DNA of 64,000 nucleotides from the NCBI GenBank assembly GCA_018240025.1, contig JAFEGM010000009.1:49223-113222 (forward strand), given 5' to 3'. The position numbers and the translations under genes were made by a program. Origin of the DNA: Verrucomicrobiota bacterium (GTDB taxonomy: Bacteria > Verrucomicrobiota > Verrucomicrobiia > Chthoniobacterales > SZAS-18). Shown one piece after another: positions 35,821 through 44,415 of this stretch (the stretch's first letter is position 1; each line of letters opens with the position of its first letter). The notes under the pieces are model-generated. The model saw only the letters and a list, made by a program, of their open reading frames with translations, was not told the DNA's origin and searched no databases.

Positions 35821-36336
35821 ATGAATCGCCGCGGTTTTCTGTTCACCACGCTCTCCGCCCTGCTGGCACCGCTGCTGCGCGGTAACGAAAAGAAGGGTCT
35901 CTCGCAGGAGCGGCTGAACACCAACGAAGTCGACGCCAGCAAGCTGGTCGCGCCGGCGCCGCCGGAGGCGAAGAAGGCGATCAAGTCCGGCAAGCGGCCC
36001 ACGATCTACCCGTTCGACGTGCGCATCGGCGGCCAGCTGGCCGAGGTGACGGGCAATCCGGAGACGGCCATCTTCGCGCGCATTCCTCTGCCGGTCGCGC
36101 CCGATGCCGAGGTGGAGGTCGACGGTGCGCCGGGCCTGCTCATCATCAACGTCTTCCCGGTGAAGCCCGACGGCAACGTGCCGCAGGGCGCGCCCATCAA
36201 GGTGATGATGCAGCAGAGCGCCAACCGCCTGCGGCTGAGCGAGACGATGGACAAGTCGGTGCTCGAGCCGGGTCTGTGGGGCGCGAACATCGTCTTCCTG
36301 CAGACGACCTCGCGGGTCATGTTCGAGGTGAAGTAG
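35821..36336 (+). CDS. Exported protein with twin-Arg-like leader, unknown function
   Basis: The 171-residue product starts MNRRGFLFTTLSALLAPLLR, which resembles a Tat or Sec leader with an RR motif. The mature region is Pro/Lys-rich at first, then a compact beta domain (IYPFDVRIGGQLAEVTGNPE, APGLLIINVFPVKPDGNVPQ) and a Met/Gln-rich helix. No family is recognised. I chose the ATG at 35821, which places the leader at the N-terminus. The gene is divergent from the acyltransferase gene and precedes cdsA by 41 bases on the same strand, so it may be co-transcribed with it. Confidence 0.7.
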   Translation: MNRRGFLFTTLSALLAPLLRGNEKKGLSQERLNTNEVDASKLVAPAPPEAKKAIKSGKRPTIYPFDVRIGGQLAEVTGNPETAIFARIPLPVAPDAEVEVDGAPGLLIINVFPVKPDGNVPQGAPIKVMMQQSANRLRLSETMDKSVLEPGLWGANIVFLQTTSRVMFEVK

Positions 36337-36377
36337 GCGCCTGCGATCAGCCGGGCTGAGCGTTCCTCGCTTTCGTC

Positions 36378-37388
36378 ATGATGATCCCCGTCGACGCCGC
36401 GCTGCGCTGGTGGAACCCGGCCGCCGCCTTCGAAAATCCCGCCGTCCGCGGCATCGTCATCGCCATCGTCGGCGTGCTGCTTCTTGCACCGACCGTCTTC
36501 CTGCTGCTGCAGCTCCTCGGTCCGCTGCGCGAGCCGTCCAAACTGCGGAGCGAATTGTGGACCCGCTGGCGCTCCTGGATGATCCTGGTGCCGCTGATGA
36601 TCGGTCCGACGCTCCTGGGTGCGGCGCCGCACATCCTCGTCACCGGGCTGCTGAGCCTGGCCTGTTTTAGCGAATTCGCGCGGGCCACTGGGCTGTTCCG
36701 CGAACGCGTGCTCACGGCCACGGCGGCCTTCGGCATCGTGCTCGTGACGCTGGCCACCCTCGACCACTGGTACCATTTCTTCGTCGCGCTCTTCCCGCTG
36801 GTCTGCGCACTCATCTGCATCGTGGCGCTGCTGCCCGACCGGCCCTCGGGCTACATCCAGCGGTCCGCGCTGGCGGTCTTCGGCTTCATGACCTTCGGCG
36901 TCGGGCTCGGCCACGCGGGTTATCTGGCCAATGACGTCGCCTATCGCGGCGCGGTGCTGCTGTTGCTGGTCAGCGTCTCGCTCAACGACGTCTTCGCCTT
37001 CGTCAGCGGCAAGCTCTTCGGGCGGCGCAAGCTCTGTCCGAACACCAGCCCGAACAAGACCATCGCGGGCTCAGTCGGCGCCCTCGTCCTGACCACGGGC
37101 CTGGTCGTCTGGCTGGGCGGACTCGCCTTTGCGGGCACCCGAGCGGCCGAACCGGTGCATCTGGTCACGCTCGGCCTGCTGATCAGCGCGCTGGGGCAGC
37201 TCGGCGATCTGCTGATGTCGGCCATCAAGCGCGACATCGGCGTGAAGGACATGGGCGCCCTCATCCCGGGACACGGCGGTCTGCTCGATCGGTTCGACAG
37301 CCTGCTGCTGACCGCACCGGCGGTCTTTCACTATCTCAATTACATCGTCGGAGTCGGCCTCGGATCGACCCCGCGAGTGCTGTTCTGA
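36378..37388 (+). CDS. cdsA: Phosphatidate cytidylyltransferase
   Basis: CdsA condenses CTP with phosphatidate to give CDP-diacylglycerol, the precursor of membrane phospholipids. The 336-residue product has about eight membrane helices and the C-terminal family signature at ~281-307: SAIKRDIGVKDMG, then PGHGGLLDRFD. NDVFAFVSGKLFGRRKL is the conserved strand upstream of it. The N-terminal ~50 residues (MMIPVDAALRWWNPAAAFEN) include one extra helix compared with minimal enzymes. Confidence 0.93.
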   Translation: MMIPVDAALRWWNPAAAFENPAVRGIVIAIVGVLLLAPTVFLLLQLLGPLREPSKLRSELWTRWRSWMILVPLMIGPTLLGAAPHILVTGLLSLACFSEFARATGLFRERVLTATAAFGIVLVTLATLDHWYHFFVALFPLVCALICIVALLPDRPSGYIQRSALAVFGFMTFGVGLGHAGYLANDVAYRGAVLLLLVSVSLNDVFAFVSGKLFGRRKLCPNTSPNKTIAGSVGALVLTTGLVVWLGGLAFAGTRAAEPVHLVTLGLLISALGQLGDLLMSAIKRDIGVKDMGALIPGHGGLLDRFDSLLLTAPAVFHYLNYIVGVGLGSTPRVLF

Positions 37389-37517
37389 AAACTCGAAACT
37401 CGAAGTTCGAAACTCGAAGGAAGTCCCAAGTTCGAAGGTCGAAGGAGGCGCGCGCGAAGTCGCAGCTTCTTGGAGTGCGGCAGGAAGCGCGCGACCCGCA
37501 GGGCCGCGCCCTGCCGC
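37388..37517. repeat. TCGAA-type tandem repeat and REP-like hairpin after cdsA
   Basis: Directly after the cdsA stop there are several imperfect copies of AACTCGAA/AGTTCGAA (37388-37440). Next comes a hairpin with 8-bp arms GCGGCAGG (37477-37484) and CCTGCCGC (37510-37517) around a GC-rich loop that itself contains GCGCG pairs. Both lie between the convergent cdsA and secG genes. The hairpin could end transcription from either side or be a REP-like element. Confidence 0.55.
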
Positions 37518-37618
37518 TTTCGCTACGCTGCGGAGAGTCGAGGCCGCGGTGCCGGCCTGCTCGAGTACCCGCGGTGAGCCGCTGAGCTCGCTTCAGGTCG
37601 GCACCTCGTCGGAGGTGC

Positions 37619-38215
37619 TTACTTCGGCGACGGCGCCGCCGTCGCGGCGGGCGTAGCCGGCGTGGTCGCAGCGGCCGGACTGGCGGCCGGCTTCGCCTCC
37701 GGTGTGGCGGTCGCGGCCGCGTCTGCCGGCTTGGCATCGGCAGGCTTGGCGTCCGCCGGCTTGGCTTCGACCGAAGCGGTGGCTTCCGGCGTGGCCGCCG
37801 GGCTCGCGGCGGGAGCCGCCGGATTCGCCGCCGCGGGGGAAGCAGCGGGCGAGGCCGCAGGAGCTGCCGTCGCGGGCGAAGCGGCCGGTGAGGCCGCAGG
37901 AGCTGCCGCCGCGGGGGTCGGAGTCACGGCCGCGGCCGTCGGGAGGACTTTCTTGGAAAGGCCGCTCGAGGCGCTGGAGTTGTGGGCGTAGAGGTAGCCG
38001 AGCGCGAGCACCAGGATGCCGAAGAAGACGCCCAGATAGGTCGTGATCTGCTGCAGGATGTCGGTCGTCCGCGGCCCGAGGGCCTGGTCCATCATGCTGC
38101 CACCGAGCGCGGCGCCGAGACCTTCATTCTTCGGGCGCTGCATGAGCACCACGATGATCAGCAGGAAGCACACGATGAAGAGGATTCCTACGAGGAGATT
38201 GATGAAGATCTGCAT
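37619..38215 (-). CDS. secG: SecG preprotein translocase subunit with long Ala/Pro-rich tail
   Basis: SecG is a small subunit of the SecYEG channel. Residues 1-80 have the family layout: helix ~3-25, the LMQRPKNEGLGAALGG signature, and a second helix ~61-77. Ordinary SecG proteins end within about 30 residues after that. Here a further ~118 residues of low complexity follow, made of PAASPAASPA and three copies of KPADA. Tail sequence of this kind is seen in some Verrucomicrobiota and Planctomycetota SecG proteins. It is probably disordered, and its role is unknown. The gene is divergent from glnA. Confidence 0.9.
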   Translation of the reverse strand: MQIFINLLVGILFIVCFLLIIVVLMQRPKNEGLGAALGGSMMDQALGPRTTDILQQITTYLGVFFGILVLALGYLYAHNSSASSGLSKKVLPTAAAVTPTPAAAAPAASPAASPATAAPAASPAASPAAANPAAPAASPAATPEATASVEAKPADAKPADAKPADAAATATPEAKPAASPAAATTPATPAATAAPSPK

Positions 38216-38644
38216 GACGGGATTCGGAAAGGGCGCGGAAGATGGGGCAGGTCGTGGGGTTTGTAAAATCCGGCCCGCGAGAAAGACGGGGATCGCGTAG
38301 TCCGCACTCTCCGAGTGCGGCCGGCTCGCGGAGGGACGGAGGCGGGAGTCGGAGACGGGAGACTGGAGATCGGAGATCGGAGGCTGGAGATCGGAGACTG
38401 GAAACCGGAGACTGGAAACCGGAGACTGGAGATGGGAGACCGGAGACCGGAGACCGAAGCTCGGGACAATCCATCCGGCCGCGTGGAGGCAATCAATCGC
38501 GCCCTCGCGCGCTTTTCATTTGCCTCGGGACGGACCCGCGCCGTTACTCCGGCTTTAGTCGCCCTTGTGTTTGTTCCCCTTGCGCCCCGGATCTCCCCGC
38601 CGCGGCGCACCCGGCAGTCATAGCAAACCTCAACCTCACGCGAC
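38216..38644. repeat. secG-glnA intergenic region with tandem GGAGACTGGA repeats
   Basis: This 429-base divergent promoter region contains, at ~38350-38456, about ten imperfect copies of a 9-to-10-base unit (GGAGACTGGA, GGAGATCGGA, GGAAACCGGA). It has purine-rich codon-like phasing but no protein. The 100 bases before glnA are more mixed and should hold its promoter. I saw no convincing sigma-54 (GG-N10-GC) site. Confidence 0.75.
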
Positions 38645-40066
38645 ATGCATCAGAAACGCACGCCGGCCGATATCACGGCCCTGATCAAGGAACACGGAAT
38701 CAAACTCATCGATTTCAAGTTCGCCGACATCCTCGGCACCTGGCAGCACTTCACCACCACGCTCACCGAGTACAGCGAGGACCTCTTCACCGACGGTCTG
38801 GGCTTCGACGGCTCTTCCATCCGCGGCTGGAAGGCGATCAACAACTCGGACATGCTGGTGATCCCCGATGCCAGCACGGCCTGGGTCGACGTCTTCAATC
38901 AGGAGCCGACGCTCAGCTTCATCTGCGACATCGTCGATCCGATCACCAAGGAACCGTACGACCGCGACCCGCGCGGCATCGCCGGCAAGGCCGAGGCGTT
39001 CCTGAAGAGCACGGGCATCGCCGACACCGCCTTCTTCGGGCCGGAGGCGGAGTTCTTCATCTTCGATGACGTACGCTTCGACTACACCGGCCACAGCTCG
39101 CACCACAGCGTCGACAGCATCGAGGCGCATTGGAACAGCAACCGCGAGGAAGCGCCCAACCTCGGCTACAAGATCCGCCCGAAGGAAGGCTATTTCCCGG
39201 TCGCGCCGACCGACACGCAGCAGGACATCCGCAACGAGATGTGCCTGGAGATGGAGAAATGCGGCATTCCGATCGAGCGCCAGCATCATGAGGTCGCCAC
39301 GGCCGGCCAGGCGGAGATCGACATCCGCTTCGCCCCGCTCAAGCAGATGGGCGACTGGATCATGTACTACAAGTACATCGTCCGGAACGTGGCCGCGCGG
39401 CACGGCAAGACCGTGACCTTCATGCCCAAGCCGCTCTTCGGCGACAACGGCAGCGGCATGCACACGCACATGTCGCTCTGGAAGGACGGCAAGCCGCTCT
39501 TCTTCGGCGACAAGTACGCCCAGCTTTCCGAGACGGCGCTGTTCTACATCGGCGGCGTGCTCAAGCACGCCCGCGCGCTCTGCGCCATCTGCAACCCGAC
39601 GACCAACAGCTACAAGCGGCTGGTCCCGGGCTACGAGGCACCGGTCAACATGGCCTACAGCGCGCGCAATCGCTCGGCCTCCATCCGCATTCCGACCTAC
39701 TCGTCGAATCCGAAGGCCAAGCGCATCGAGTTCCGCACGCCGGATCCCGCGGCCAACATCTATCTGTCCAGCGCCGCGCTGCTCATGGCCGGCCTCGACG
39801 GCATCCTGAACCGCATCGATCCGGGCGATCCGCTCGACAAGAACCTCTACGACCTCCCGGCCGAGGAACTGGCCAAGGTCCCGAGCGCGCCGGATTCGCT
39901 CCTGGGCGCGCTGGAGGCGCTGCAGGCCGACCACGAGTTCCTGCTCAAGGGCGATGTCTTCACGAAGGACTTCATCGAGAACTTCATCGAGATGAAGAAG
40001 AAGGAGTACGATGCCATCCGCCTGCGGCCGCATCCGTACGAGTTCGCGATGTACTTCGACGTGTAG
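38645..40066 (+). CDS. glnA: Type I glutamine synthetase
   Basis: GlnA makes glutamine from glutamate, ammonia and ATP. The 473-residue length, the beta-grasp N-domain ([13 protein letters not shown]) and the metal- and substrate-binding segments [26 protein letters not shown] and NRSASIRIP identify type I. Residue Tyr402 in [10 protein letters not shown] fits the adenylylation site of the I-beta enzymes, so control by GlnE-type adenylylation is likely. No GlnB or GlnE gene is in the window. A terminator follows at 40131. Confidence 0.97.
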   Translation: MHQKRTPADITALIKEHGIKLIDFKFADILGTWQHFTTTLTEYSEDLFTDGLGFDGSSIRGWKAINNSDMLVIPDASTAWVDVFNQEPTLSFICDIVDPITKEPYDRDPRGIAGKAEAFLKSTGIADTAFFGPEAEFFIFDDVRFDYTGHSSHHSVDSIEAHWNSNREEAPNLGYKIRPKEGYFPVAPTDTQQDIRNEMCLEMEKCGIPIERQHHEVATAGQAEIDIRFAPLKQMGDWIMYYKYIVRNVAARHGKTVTFMPKPLFGDNGSGMHTHMSLWKDGKPLFFGDKYAQLSETALFYIGGVLKHARALCAICNPTTNSYKRLVPGYEAPVNMAYSARNRSASIRIPTYSSNPKAKRIEFRTPDPAANIYLSSAALLMAGLDGILNRIDPGDPLDKNLYDLPAEELAKVPSAPDSLLGALEALQADHEFLLKGDVFTKDFIENFIEMKKKEYDAIRLRPHPYEFAMYFDV

Positions 40067-40081
40067 GGCTCGCTGTCGCTC

Positions 40082-40107
40082 GCATAGGCGATAGGCGATA
40101 GGCCATA
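40082..40107. repeat. Dispersed 26-bp repeat, copy 2
   Basis: Identical over 26 bases to the element at 11275-11300, and again found a few bases after a plus-strand gene (glnA stop at 40066). It sits between the stop and the terminator hairpin. Confidence 0.85.
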
Positions 40108-40130
40108 GACGATAAGAACGGTTTGATTGC

Positions 40131-40156
40131 AGGCCCGGTCGGAGACGGCCGGGCCT
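40131..40156 (+). terminator. Rho-independent terminator of glnA
   Basis: The stem AGGCCCGG (40131-40138) pairs with CCGGGCCT (40149-40156) and is followed by ACTTTTT. It lies 65 bases after the glnA stop and just touches the 3' end of the convergent gene. Confidence 0.8.
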
Positions 40157-41123
40157 ACTTTTTGCGCAGGTAAAGGCGCTCGCCGGGGAGGTCGACGATG
40201 GCCTCAAGGCGCTCGAGGACGTCGTTGCCGAGCAGACCGAAGAACTCGCCCCACGCGGCGGGGGCGTCGTACGCGACGTATTCCAGCAGCGACTGGTCGC
40301 GGCGGACGAAGGTCACGGGCGGGACCGGCACGCCGCCGAGCGTGAAGCTGGCGGGACGGCCCTGGTAGACCGGGTGTTCGCGACCGCGGTAGTCGATGCT
40401 GACTTTGTCGGGGCGGCTCTGCCAGACAATGCCGGTGCGGGCGCCAGCGGACTGGTGCAGCGTGGTGTTGGCCACCCCGGTGTCGAGCAGGAGGAATCCG
40501 CGCACGCCGTTGATCGTGGCGCTGACGTAGAGCCGGTCGCGCTCGCCCGAGCGCAGCAGCGGCAGCGCGCGGCGGGTGCGATCGGCCGCCAGTGCGGCGG
40601 AGAGCGCGCGCGGCTGGCGCGGCGCGACGAAGAGCTTGCCGCGGGCGGGATCGAGCACCGCGCCGAACGCCTGCAGGGTCGGCAATCCGAGCAGCCCGGG
40701 GCGGCGCAACCGGGCCGGGCTGTCCTCCACCCGCAGGACGAAGGGGCCGAGCTCGACGCCGCCGAGCTCGACCCGCGTCCGCAGCCAGGCCGACTCGCCG
40801 TCGCCGAGCCCGGCCTCGCGGGCGGCCGCGCCGCTGAGCGCGTTGCGGGGCGCACCGGTGTCGAGAAAGGCCAGCGCAGCGCGGCGCGGCAGACGCACCT
40901 GCACGGCGTACATGCCGCGCCAGCGCTTGAGCGGCACCTCCACGCCGCCGGCGGCACGCAAGGTGGCGTCGAGCCGCGCGGCGGCGGCCGCATCGTGGGC
41001 GGCGGGTGCGTCGCCCCGGAGCGACTCCCAGCGCAGTGCGGCGGAGCGGGGTTCCTCGGCCCGAACGGGCGAAGGCCAGGCGGCGGCGAGGAGGACCGCG
41101 ACCTGCCAGAGCGACAACTTCAT
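40155..41123 (-). CDS. Exported protein with two retropepsin-like (DTG) domains
   Basis: The 322-residue product has a signal peptide (MKLSLWQVAVLLAAAWPSPV, cleavage after RA). It contains two aspartyl-protease-like half domains with the active-site triads FLDTGAPRN (Asp88) and LLDTGVANTT (Asp214). Each is followed by a hydrophobic strand and a GLLGLPTL or GLLGNDVLE motif of the retropepsin fold. Such clan AA proteins may cleave periplasmic peptides, or act as inactive binders. The N-terminal helix region is Ala-rich. The start codons of this gene and of the alkyltransferase-like gene are 77 bases apart and divergent. Confidence 0.82.
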   Translation of the reverse strand: MKLSLWQVAVLLAAAWPSPVRAEEPRSAALRWESLRGDAPAAHDAAAAARLDATLRAAGGVEVPLKRWRGMYAVQVRLPRRAALAFLDTGAPRNALSGAAAREAGLGDGESAWLRTRVELGGVELGPFVLRVEDSPARLRRPGLLGLPTLQAFGAVLDPARGKLFVAPRQPRALSAALAADRTRRALPLLRSGERDRLYVSATINGVRGFLLLDTGVANTTLHQSAGARTGIVWQSRPDKVSIDYRGREHPVYQGRPASFTLGGVPVPPVTFVRRDQSLLEYVAYDAPAAWGEFFGLLGNDVLERLEAIVDLPGERLYLRKK

Positions 41124-41200
41124 CGGCCCGGACCATGGAGGGATCGGCGCTGGCCAACAAGGGGCGCTTGCCGCGGGTGGACGGCACGCGAGGCTGCCCG

Positions 41201-41590
41201 ATGCCTTCCGCCGCGTTTGCCCGCATCACTGCCGAGGTGCGCAAGGTCGTCGCTCTCATCCCGCCCGGACGCTGGACGAACTACGGCTCGATCGCGATGC
41301 ACCTCAACGTCTCGGCGCGCCACGTGGCCTTCATCATGGCGCGGCCGGACGACCGCCTGCCGGCCGATTTTCCGTGGCATCGCGTCGTCGGGGCCAACGG
41401 CACCGTCAGCGGTCCGCCGGAGTCCGACCGGGCCCGGCGGCAGATCCGCCTGCTGCGGGCCGAAGGTCTGCGCGTGAGCAAAGCCGGCGCGATCGCCAAC
41501 GCAGACGCTTCCTATCACTATCCCGGTCCGCGCATGGAGGTGCATTGGGGGCTGGAGGAAGCGCAGCGGCCGAGCGTGGGAAGCCGGTGA
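41201..41590 (+). CDS. Alkyltransferase-like protein (ATL, MGMT family without active-site Cys)
   Basis: This 129-residue protein is an MGMT-family DNA-binding domain. The helix-turn-helix and active-site loops are present (GRWTNYGSIAMHLNVSARHV, FPWHRVVGANGTVS). In MGMT enzymes the motif is PCHRV, and the Cys accepts the alkyl group. Here the Cys is Trp59 (PWHRV), so the protein cannot be an alkyltransferase. Known ATLs with Trp at this place flip and flag O6-alkylguanine lesions for nucleotide excision repair. I chose the ATG at 41201; the open frame extends upstream but with poor sequence. Confidence 0.88.
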   Translation: MPSAAFARITAEVRKVVALIPPGRWTNYGSIAMHLNVSARHVAFIMARPDDRLPADFPWHRVVGANGTVSGPPESDRARRQIRLLRAEGLRVSKAGAIANADASYHYPGPRMEVHWGLEEAQRPSVGSR

Positions 41591-41721
41591 ATGCAGGGCC
41601 GCGGGCGGGTCGGGGAGGGTTCGTCGCCAGCTCGCAATCGGATGCGTCTTTACGGTCGATGACGAACTTTTAATGCCGCAGGAATTTGAATGGGCGGAAG
41701 CCGCGGCCGGTCTAAACCAGC

Positions 41722-41997
41722 ATGAAACGATACCTGCTTCTGTTCATCGCAGCGTTCTTCGGCCTTCTGCTGGCGCTGCCGCAAACGGCGGACGCCCGTC
41801 CGCGGCGCTACGGCTACGTCCGCGCCTACGACCACGGCCGCTACTATCACTATCGGACGCATCGTCGCTACTACCGGCCCTACGCCTACTACCGGCCGTA
41901 TCGGACCTACTACTACCGCCCCTACTACTACGGCGGCTATTACTACCCGTATGGTTACTACCGCCGACCGGGCGTGAGCATCTCGTTCGGCTACTAA
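41722..41997 (+). CDS. Small secreted Tyr/Arg-rich protein
   Basis: The 91-residue product has a signal peptide (MKRYLLLFIAAFFGLLLALP, cleavage near ADA). The mature part of about 60 residues is more than half Tyr, Arg and Pro, in runs such as RTYYYRPYYYGGYYYPYGYY. Such sequences are disordered or self-associating and may cross-link or bind polyanions. I know of no family name. A strong terminator follows at once, so it is a single-gene unit, which fits a highly expressed surface component. Function is not inferable. Confidence 0.8.
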   Translation: MKRYLLLFIAAFFGLLLALPQTADARPRRYGYVRAYDHGRYYHYRTHRRYYRPYAYYRPYRTYYYRPYYYGGYYYPYGYYRRPGVSISFGY

Positions 41998-42015
41998 CTC
42001 AAGGCGAAGGCTGCG

Positions 42016-42048
42016 CCGCCTCCCGCCCCCGGGAGGCGGTTTCTTTTT
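42016..42048 (+). terminator. Rho-independent terminator of the Tyr-rich protein gene
   Basis: The stem CCGCCTCCC (42016-42024) pairs with GGGAGGCGG (42031-42039) and is followed by TTTCTTTTT. It begins 18 bases after the stop. Confidence 0.92.
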
Positions 42049-42179
42049 GGCCGGGCCACCCGCGCGGCGGGCGGCCCATGGCGTTTGGTAGGGGAATTGC
42101 TACAATGGAGTTCCGTCAGCGACCGCGCCCGTGATCGGCGCGGACGCTCCACCTTTCCGCCTCCCAGCCGACTCCTTCC

Positions 42180-42506
42180 GTGCGCCGCAATGTCCATGCC
42201 TGGTCCGATCGAACTCCCGAGGGCGAAAAGCGCGAATGGCGCATGAGCAAGTTCGCCAAGCGCTGGACGTTCCAGTCCAAGCTGCGGGGCGACGAGCAGT
42301 GGACCACCCATCCGCAGCTCGATTTCGACGTGCTGGTCGAGTTTCGCGATCTGATCTGGCGCAAATACCAGCGGCGCCGCTCGACGTACGAAGACTGGCT
42401 CGAGCTGGATCGCGAGGTGGCGCTGCGCGCGAAGCTGGAGAAACGGCCTCTGCCCGCGCCGGCAGGCGAGCGGGGCGGCGAGGAAGACGAAGAGACGACG
42501 TCATGA
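42180..42506 (+). CDS. Small basic/acidic protein, unknown function, coupled to bioA
   Basis: The 108-residue product starts at a GTG (42180) and overlaps the bioA start by ATGA. Its sequence (VRRNVHAWSDRTPEGEKREW, KRWTFQSKLRGDEQWTTHPQ, VLVEFRDLIWRKYQRRRSTY) is rich in Trp, Arg and Glu and predicted mostly helical, with an acidic tail. A start at the ATG at 42243 is possible but would lose the conserved-looking N-terminus. I do not recognise the family. The tight overlap implies translation together with the aminotransferase. Confidence 0.6.
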   Translation: MRRNVHAWSDRTPEGEKREWRMSKFAKRWTFQSKLRGDEQWTTHPQLDFDVLVEFRDLIWRKYQRRRSTYEDWLELDREVALRAKLEKRPLPAPAGERGGEEDEETTS

Positions 42507-43945
42507 TCAAGCCCTGGTATCGAGTTCCCCGCAAGACGGCGCGCATCGATCCCCGGTCCACCCGGCGGACGGAGACGCCGACCCCTCCGACGCGTCCGCA
42601 ATCGAGCGGGCTGGTGAAATCGCCGGCCGCCACGTCGGCGCCGAGCGCGACCGGGCCCACGTCGGCCGACGTTTTGGCGCGAGATCGGGCCATGGTCTGG
42701 CACCCGTTCACTCCGTGGGAGGATTGGATGGACGAGGCCTCGGCGGGCGACCCGCCGGTCATCGTCGACGGGCAGGGCGCGGTCCTCCGCACAGCCGACG
42801 GGCGCGAATATCTCGACGGCAACTCCTCGATCTGGACCAACCTGCACGGGCATCGGCAGCCGCGGATCGATGCGGCCATCCGCGCGCAGCTGGAGCGCAT
42901 CGCCCACTGTTCTTTTCTCGGCGCGACGCATCCGTCCGCGGTCGAACTGGCCGGCCAGTTGCTGGCCGCGTGGCCGCTCGGCGGGCTGGAGCGCGTGTTC
43001 TATTCCGATGACGGCTCGACCGCGCTGGAGTCCGCCCTGCGCATGGCGCGGCAGTATCACCAGTTCCGGGGCGAGCCGTGGCGGACCTCGTTCCTGGCCT
43101 TCCGCGGCGCGTACCATGGCGACACCCTCGGTGCGGCCGGGCTCGGCGGCATCGAGCTCTTCCACGGCGCCGTGAAGCAGGGTGCCACCCCGCCGCTCGA
43201 AGTCGTGCGGGTGGGGGAGGCGTCCGAACTGGCCCTGCTCCGCCCCGAGGTCGCGCGCAAGGTGGCGGCGGCGGTGATCGAGCCCGTGCTGCAAGGCGCG
43301 GCCGGTCTGCGCCTCTGGCCGCCGGGCACGCTGCGGGCTCTGCGCGAATGGTGCGATCAGAACGGTGTGCTGCTCATCGCCGACGAGGTGCTGACCGGCT
43401 TCGGCCGGACCGGGCGGATGTTCGCCTGCGAGCACGAGGAGGTCGTGCCCGATTTCCTCTGCCTGGCCAAGGGTCTGACCGGCGGGTACCTCCCGTTGGC
43501 GGCCACGCTGACGACGCGTGCCGTCTTCGAGGCTTTCCGCGGTCAGCCCGGCGAGCGCCGTGCGCTCTACTACGGCCACAGCTACACCGCCAACCCGCTC
43601 GGCTGCGCGGCGGCCCTGGCGTCGCTGGAGCTCTTTCGAACCGACGGTGTGCTGGAGCGGGTGCGGGAACTCGGCGACTACCTCGACGGCGCGCTCGAGC
43701 CGCTGCGGACCAACGCCCGCGTGGCCGAGATCCGGCAGGTCGGGTTCGTGGCCGGCATCGAACTGCGCAACCCGGAGGCACCCACCCGGCGCCTCGGACG
43801 GGAGGTCTGTCTGGCCGCCCGCCGGCATGGCCTGCTCACCCGGCCGATCGGCGATGTGGTCGTGCTGATGCTGCCCTACTGCGTGACCGAGGCGCAGATC
43901 GATGCCGCGGTCCGGGCTATCGAGCGCGGGCTGGCGGAATGCTGA
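42503..43945 (+). CDS. bioA: Adenosylmethionine-8-amino-7-oxononanoate aminotransferase
   Basis: BioA makes 7,8-diaminopelargonate in biotin synthesis using SAM as amino donor and PLP as cofactor. The 480-residue product has the class III aminotransferase fold: MVWHPFTPWEDWM substrate segment, GHRQPRIDAAIRAQL, FYSDDGSTALESAL, IADEVLTGFGRTG, and the PLP-binding Lys323 in LCLAKGLTGG. The first ~60 residues (Pro/Thr/Arg-rich) are an extension not seen in ordinary BioA. An internal start nearer the MVWHP segment is therefore possible. No other bio gene is in the window. Confidence 0.87.
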   Translation: MIKPWYRVPRKTARIDPRSTRRTETPTPPTRPQSSGLVKSPAATSAPSATGPTSADVLARDRAMVWHPFTPWEDWMDEASAGDPPVIVDGQGAVLRTADGREYLDGNSSIWTNLHGHRQPRIDAAIRAQLERIAHCSFLGATHPSAVELAGQLLAAWPLGGLERVFYSDDGSTALESALRMARQYHQFRGEPWRTSFLAFRGAYHGDTLGAAGLGGIELFHGAVKQGATPPLEVVRVGEASELALLRPEVARKVAAAVIEPVLQGAAGLRLWPPGTLRALREWCDQNGVLLIADEVLTGFGRTGRMFACEHEEVVPDFLCLAKGLTGGYLPLAATLTTRAVFEAFRGQPGERRALYYGHSYTANPLGCAAALASLELFRTDGVLERVRELGDYLDGALEPLRTNARVAEIRQVGFVAGIELRNPEAPTRRLGREVCLAARRHGLLTRPIGDVVVLMLPYCVTEAQIDAAVRAIERGLAEC

Positions 43946-43983
43946 GGCGTTGACTTCGGCCGCCCCGAAGCCTTGGTCCGGAC

Positions 43984-44415
43984 ATGGCCACTACCGAGAA
44001 AGCGCTCCAGATCGCCGTCCGCGCCCACGCCGGCCAGCAGGACAAATCCGGCGCGGCGTACATCTTCCACCCGCTGCGGGTCATGGCGCGGTGCCGGTCG
44101 GAAGACGCCCGCATCGTCGCCCTCCTGCACGATGTGGTGGAGGATACCGCCGTCACCTTCGACGAACTCGTCGCCGCCGGCTTCTCGGAGCCCGTGCTGG
44201 CGGCCATCCGCCTGCTGACGCACCGGGGGGACGTCCCGTACCTCGACTACGTGCGGGCGATCGCGGCCAACCCGCTGGCGACCGAGGTGAAGCTCGCCGA
44301 CCTGGAAGACAACAGCGACCTGCGCCGCCTGCGCCAGGTGGATGACAAAGCTGTCCAGCGAATGCAAAAGTACCACCGCGCCTGGCAGATCCTGACGGGA
44401 GCCGACCGGCGTTGA
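43984..44415 (+). CDS. HD-domain hydrolase (RelA/SpoT hydrolase-like, small alarmone hydrolase type)
   Basis: The 143-residue protein consists only of an HD domain with the RSH-type motifs: FHPLRV (His29), LLHDVVEDT (His49-Asp50, Glu53-Asp54) and KLADLEDNSD. These bind Mn and hydrolyse ppGpp in SpoT and Mesh1. It is shorter than Mesh1 and carries no synthetase domain. A role in alarmone turnover is likely but not certain. It starts 38 bases after bioA on the same strand. Confidence 0.82.
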   Translation: MATTEKALQIAVRAHAGQQDKSGAAYIFHPLRVMARCRSEDARIVALLHDVVEDTAVTFDELVAAGFSEPVLAAIRLLTHRGDVPYLDYVRAIAANPLATEVKLADLEDNSDLRRLRQVDDKAVQRMQKYHRAWQILTGADRR

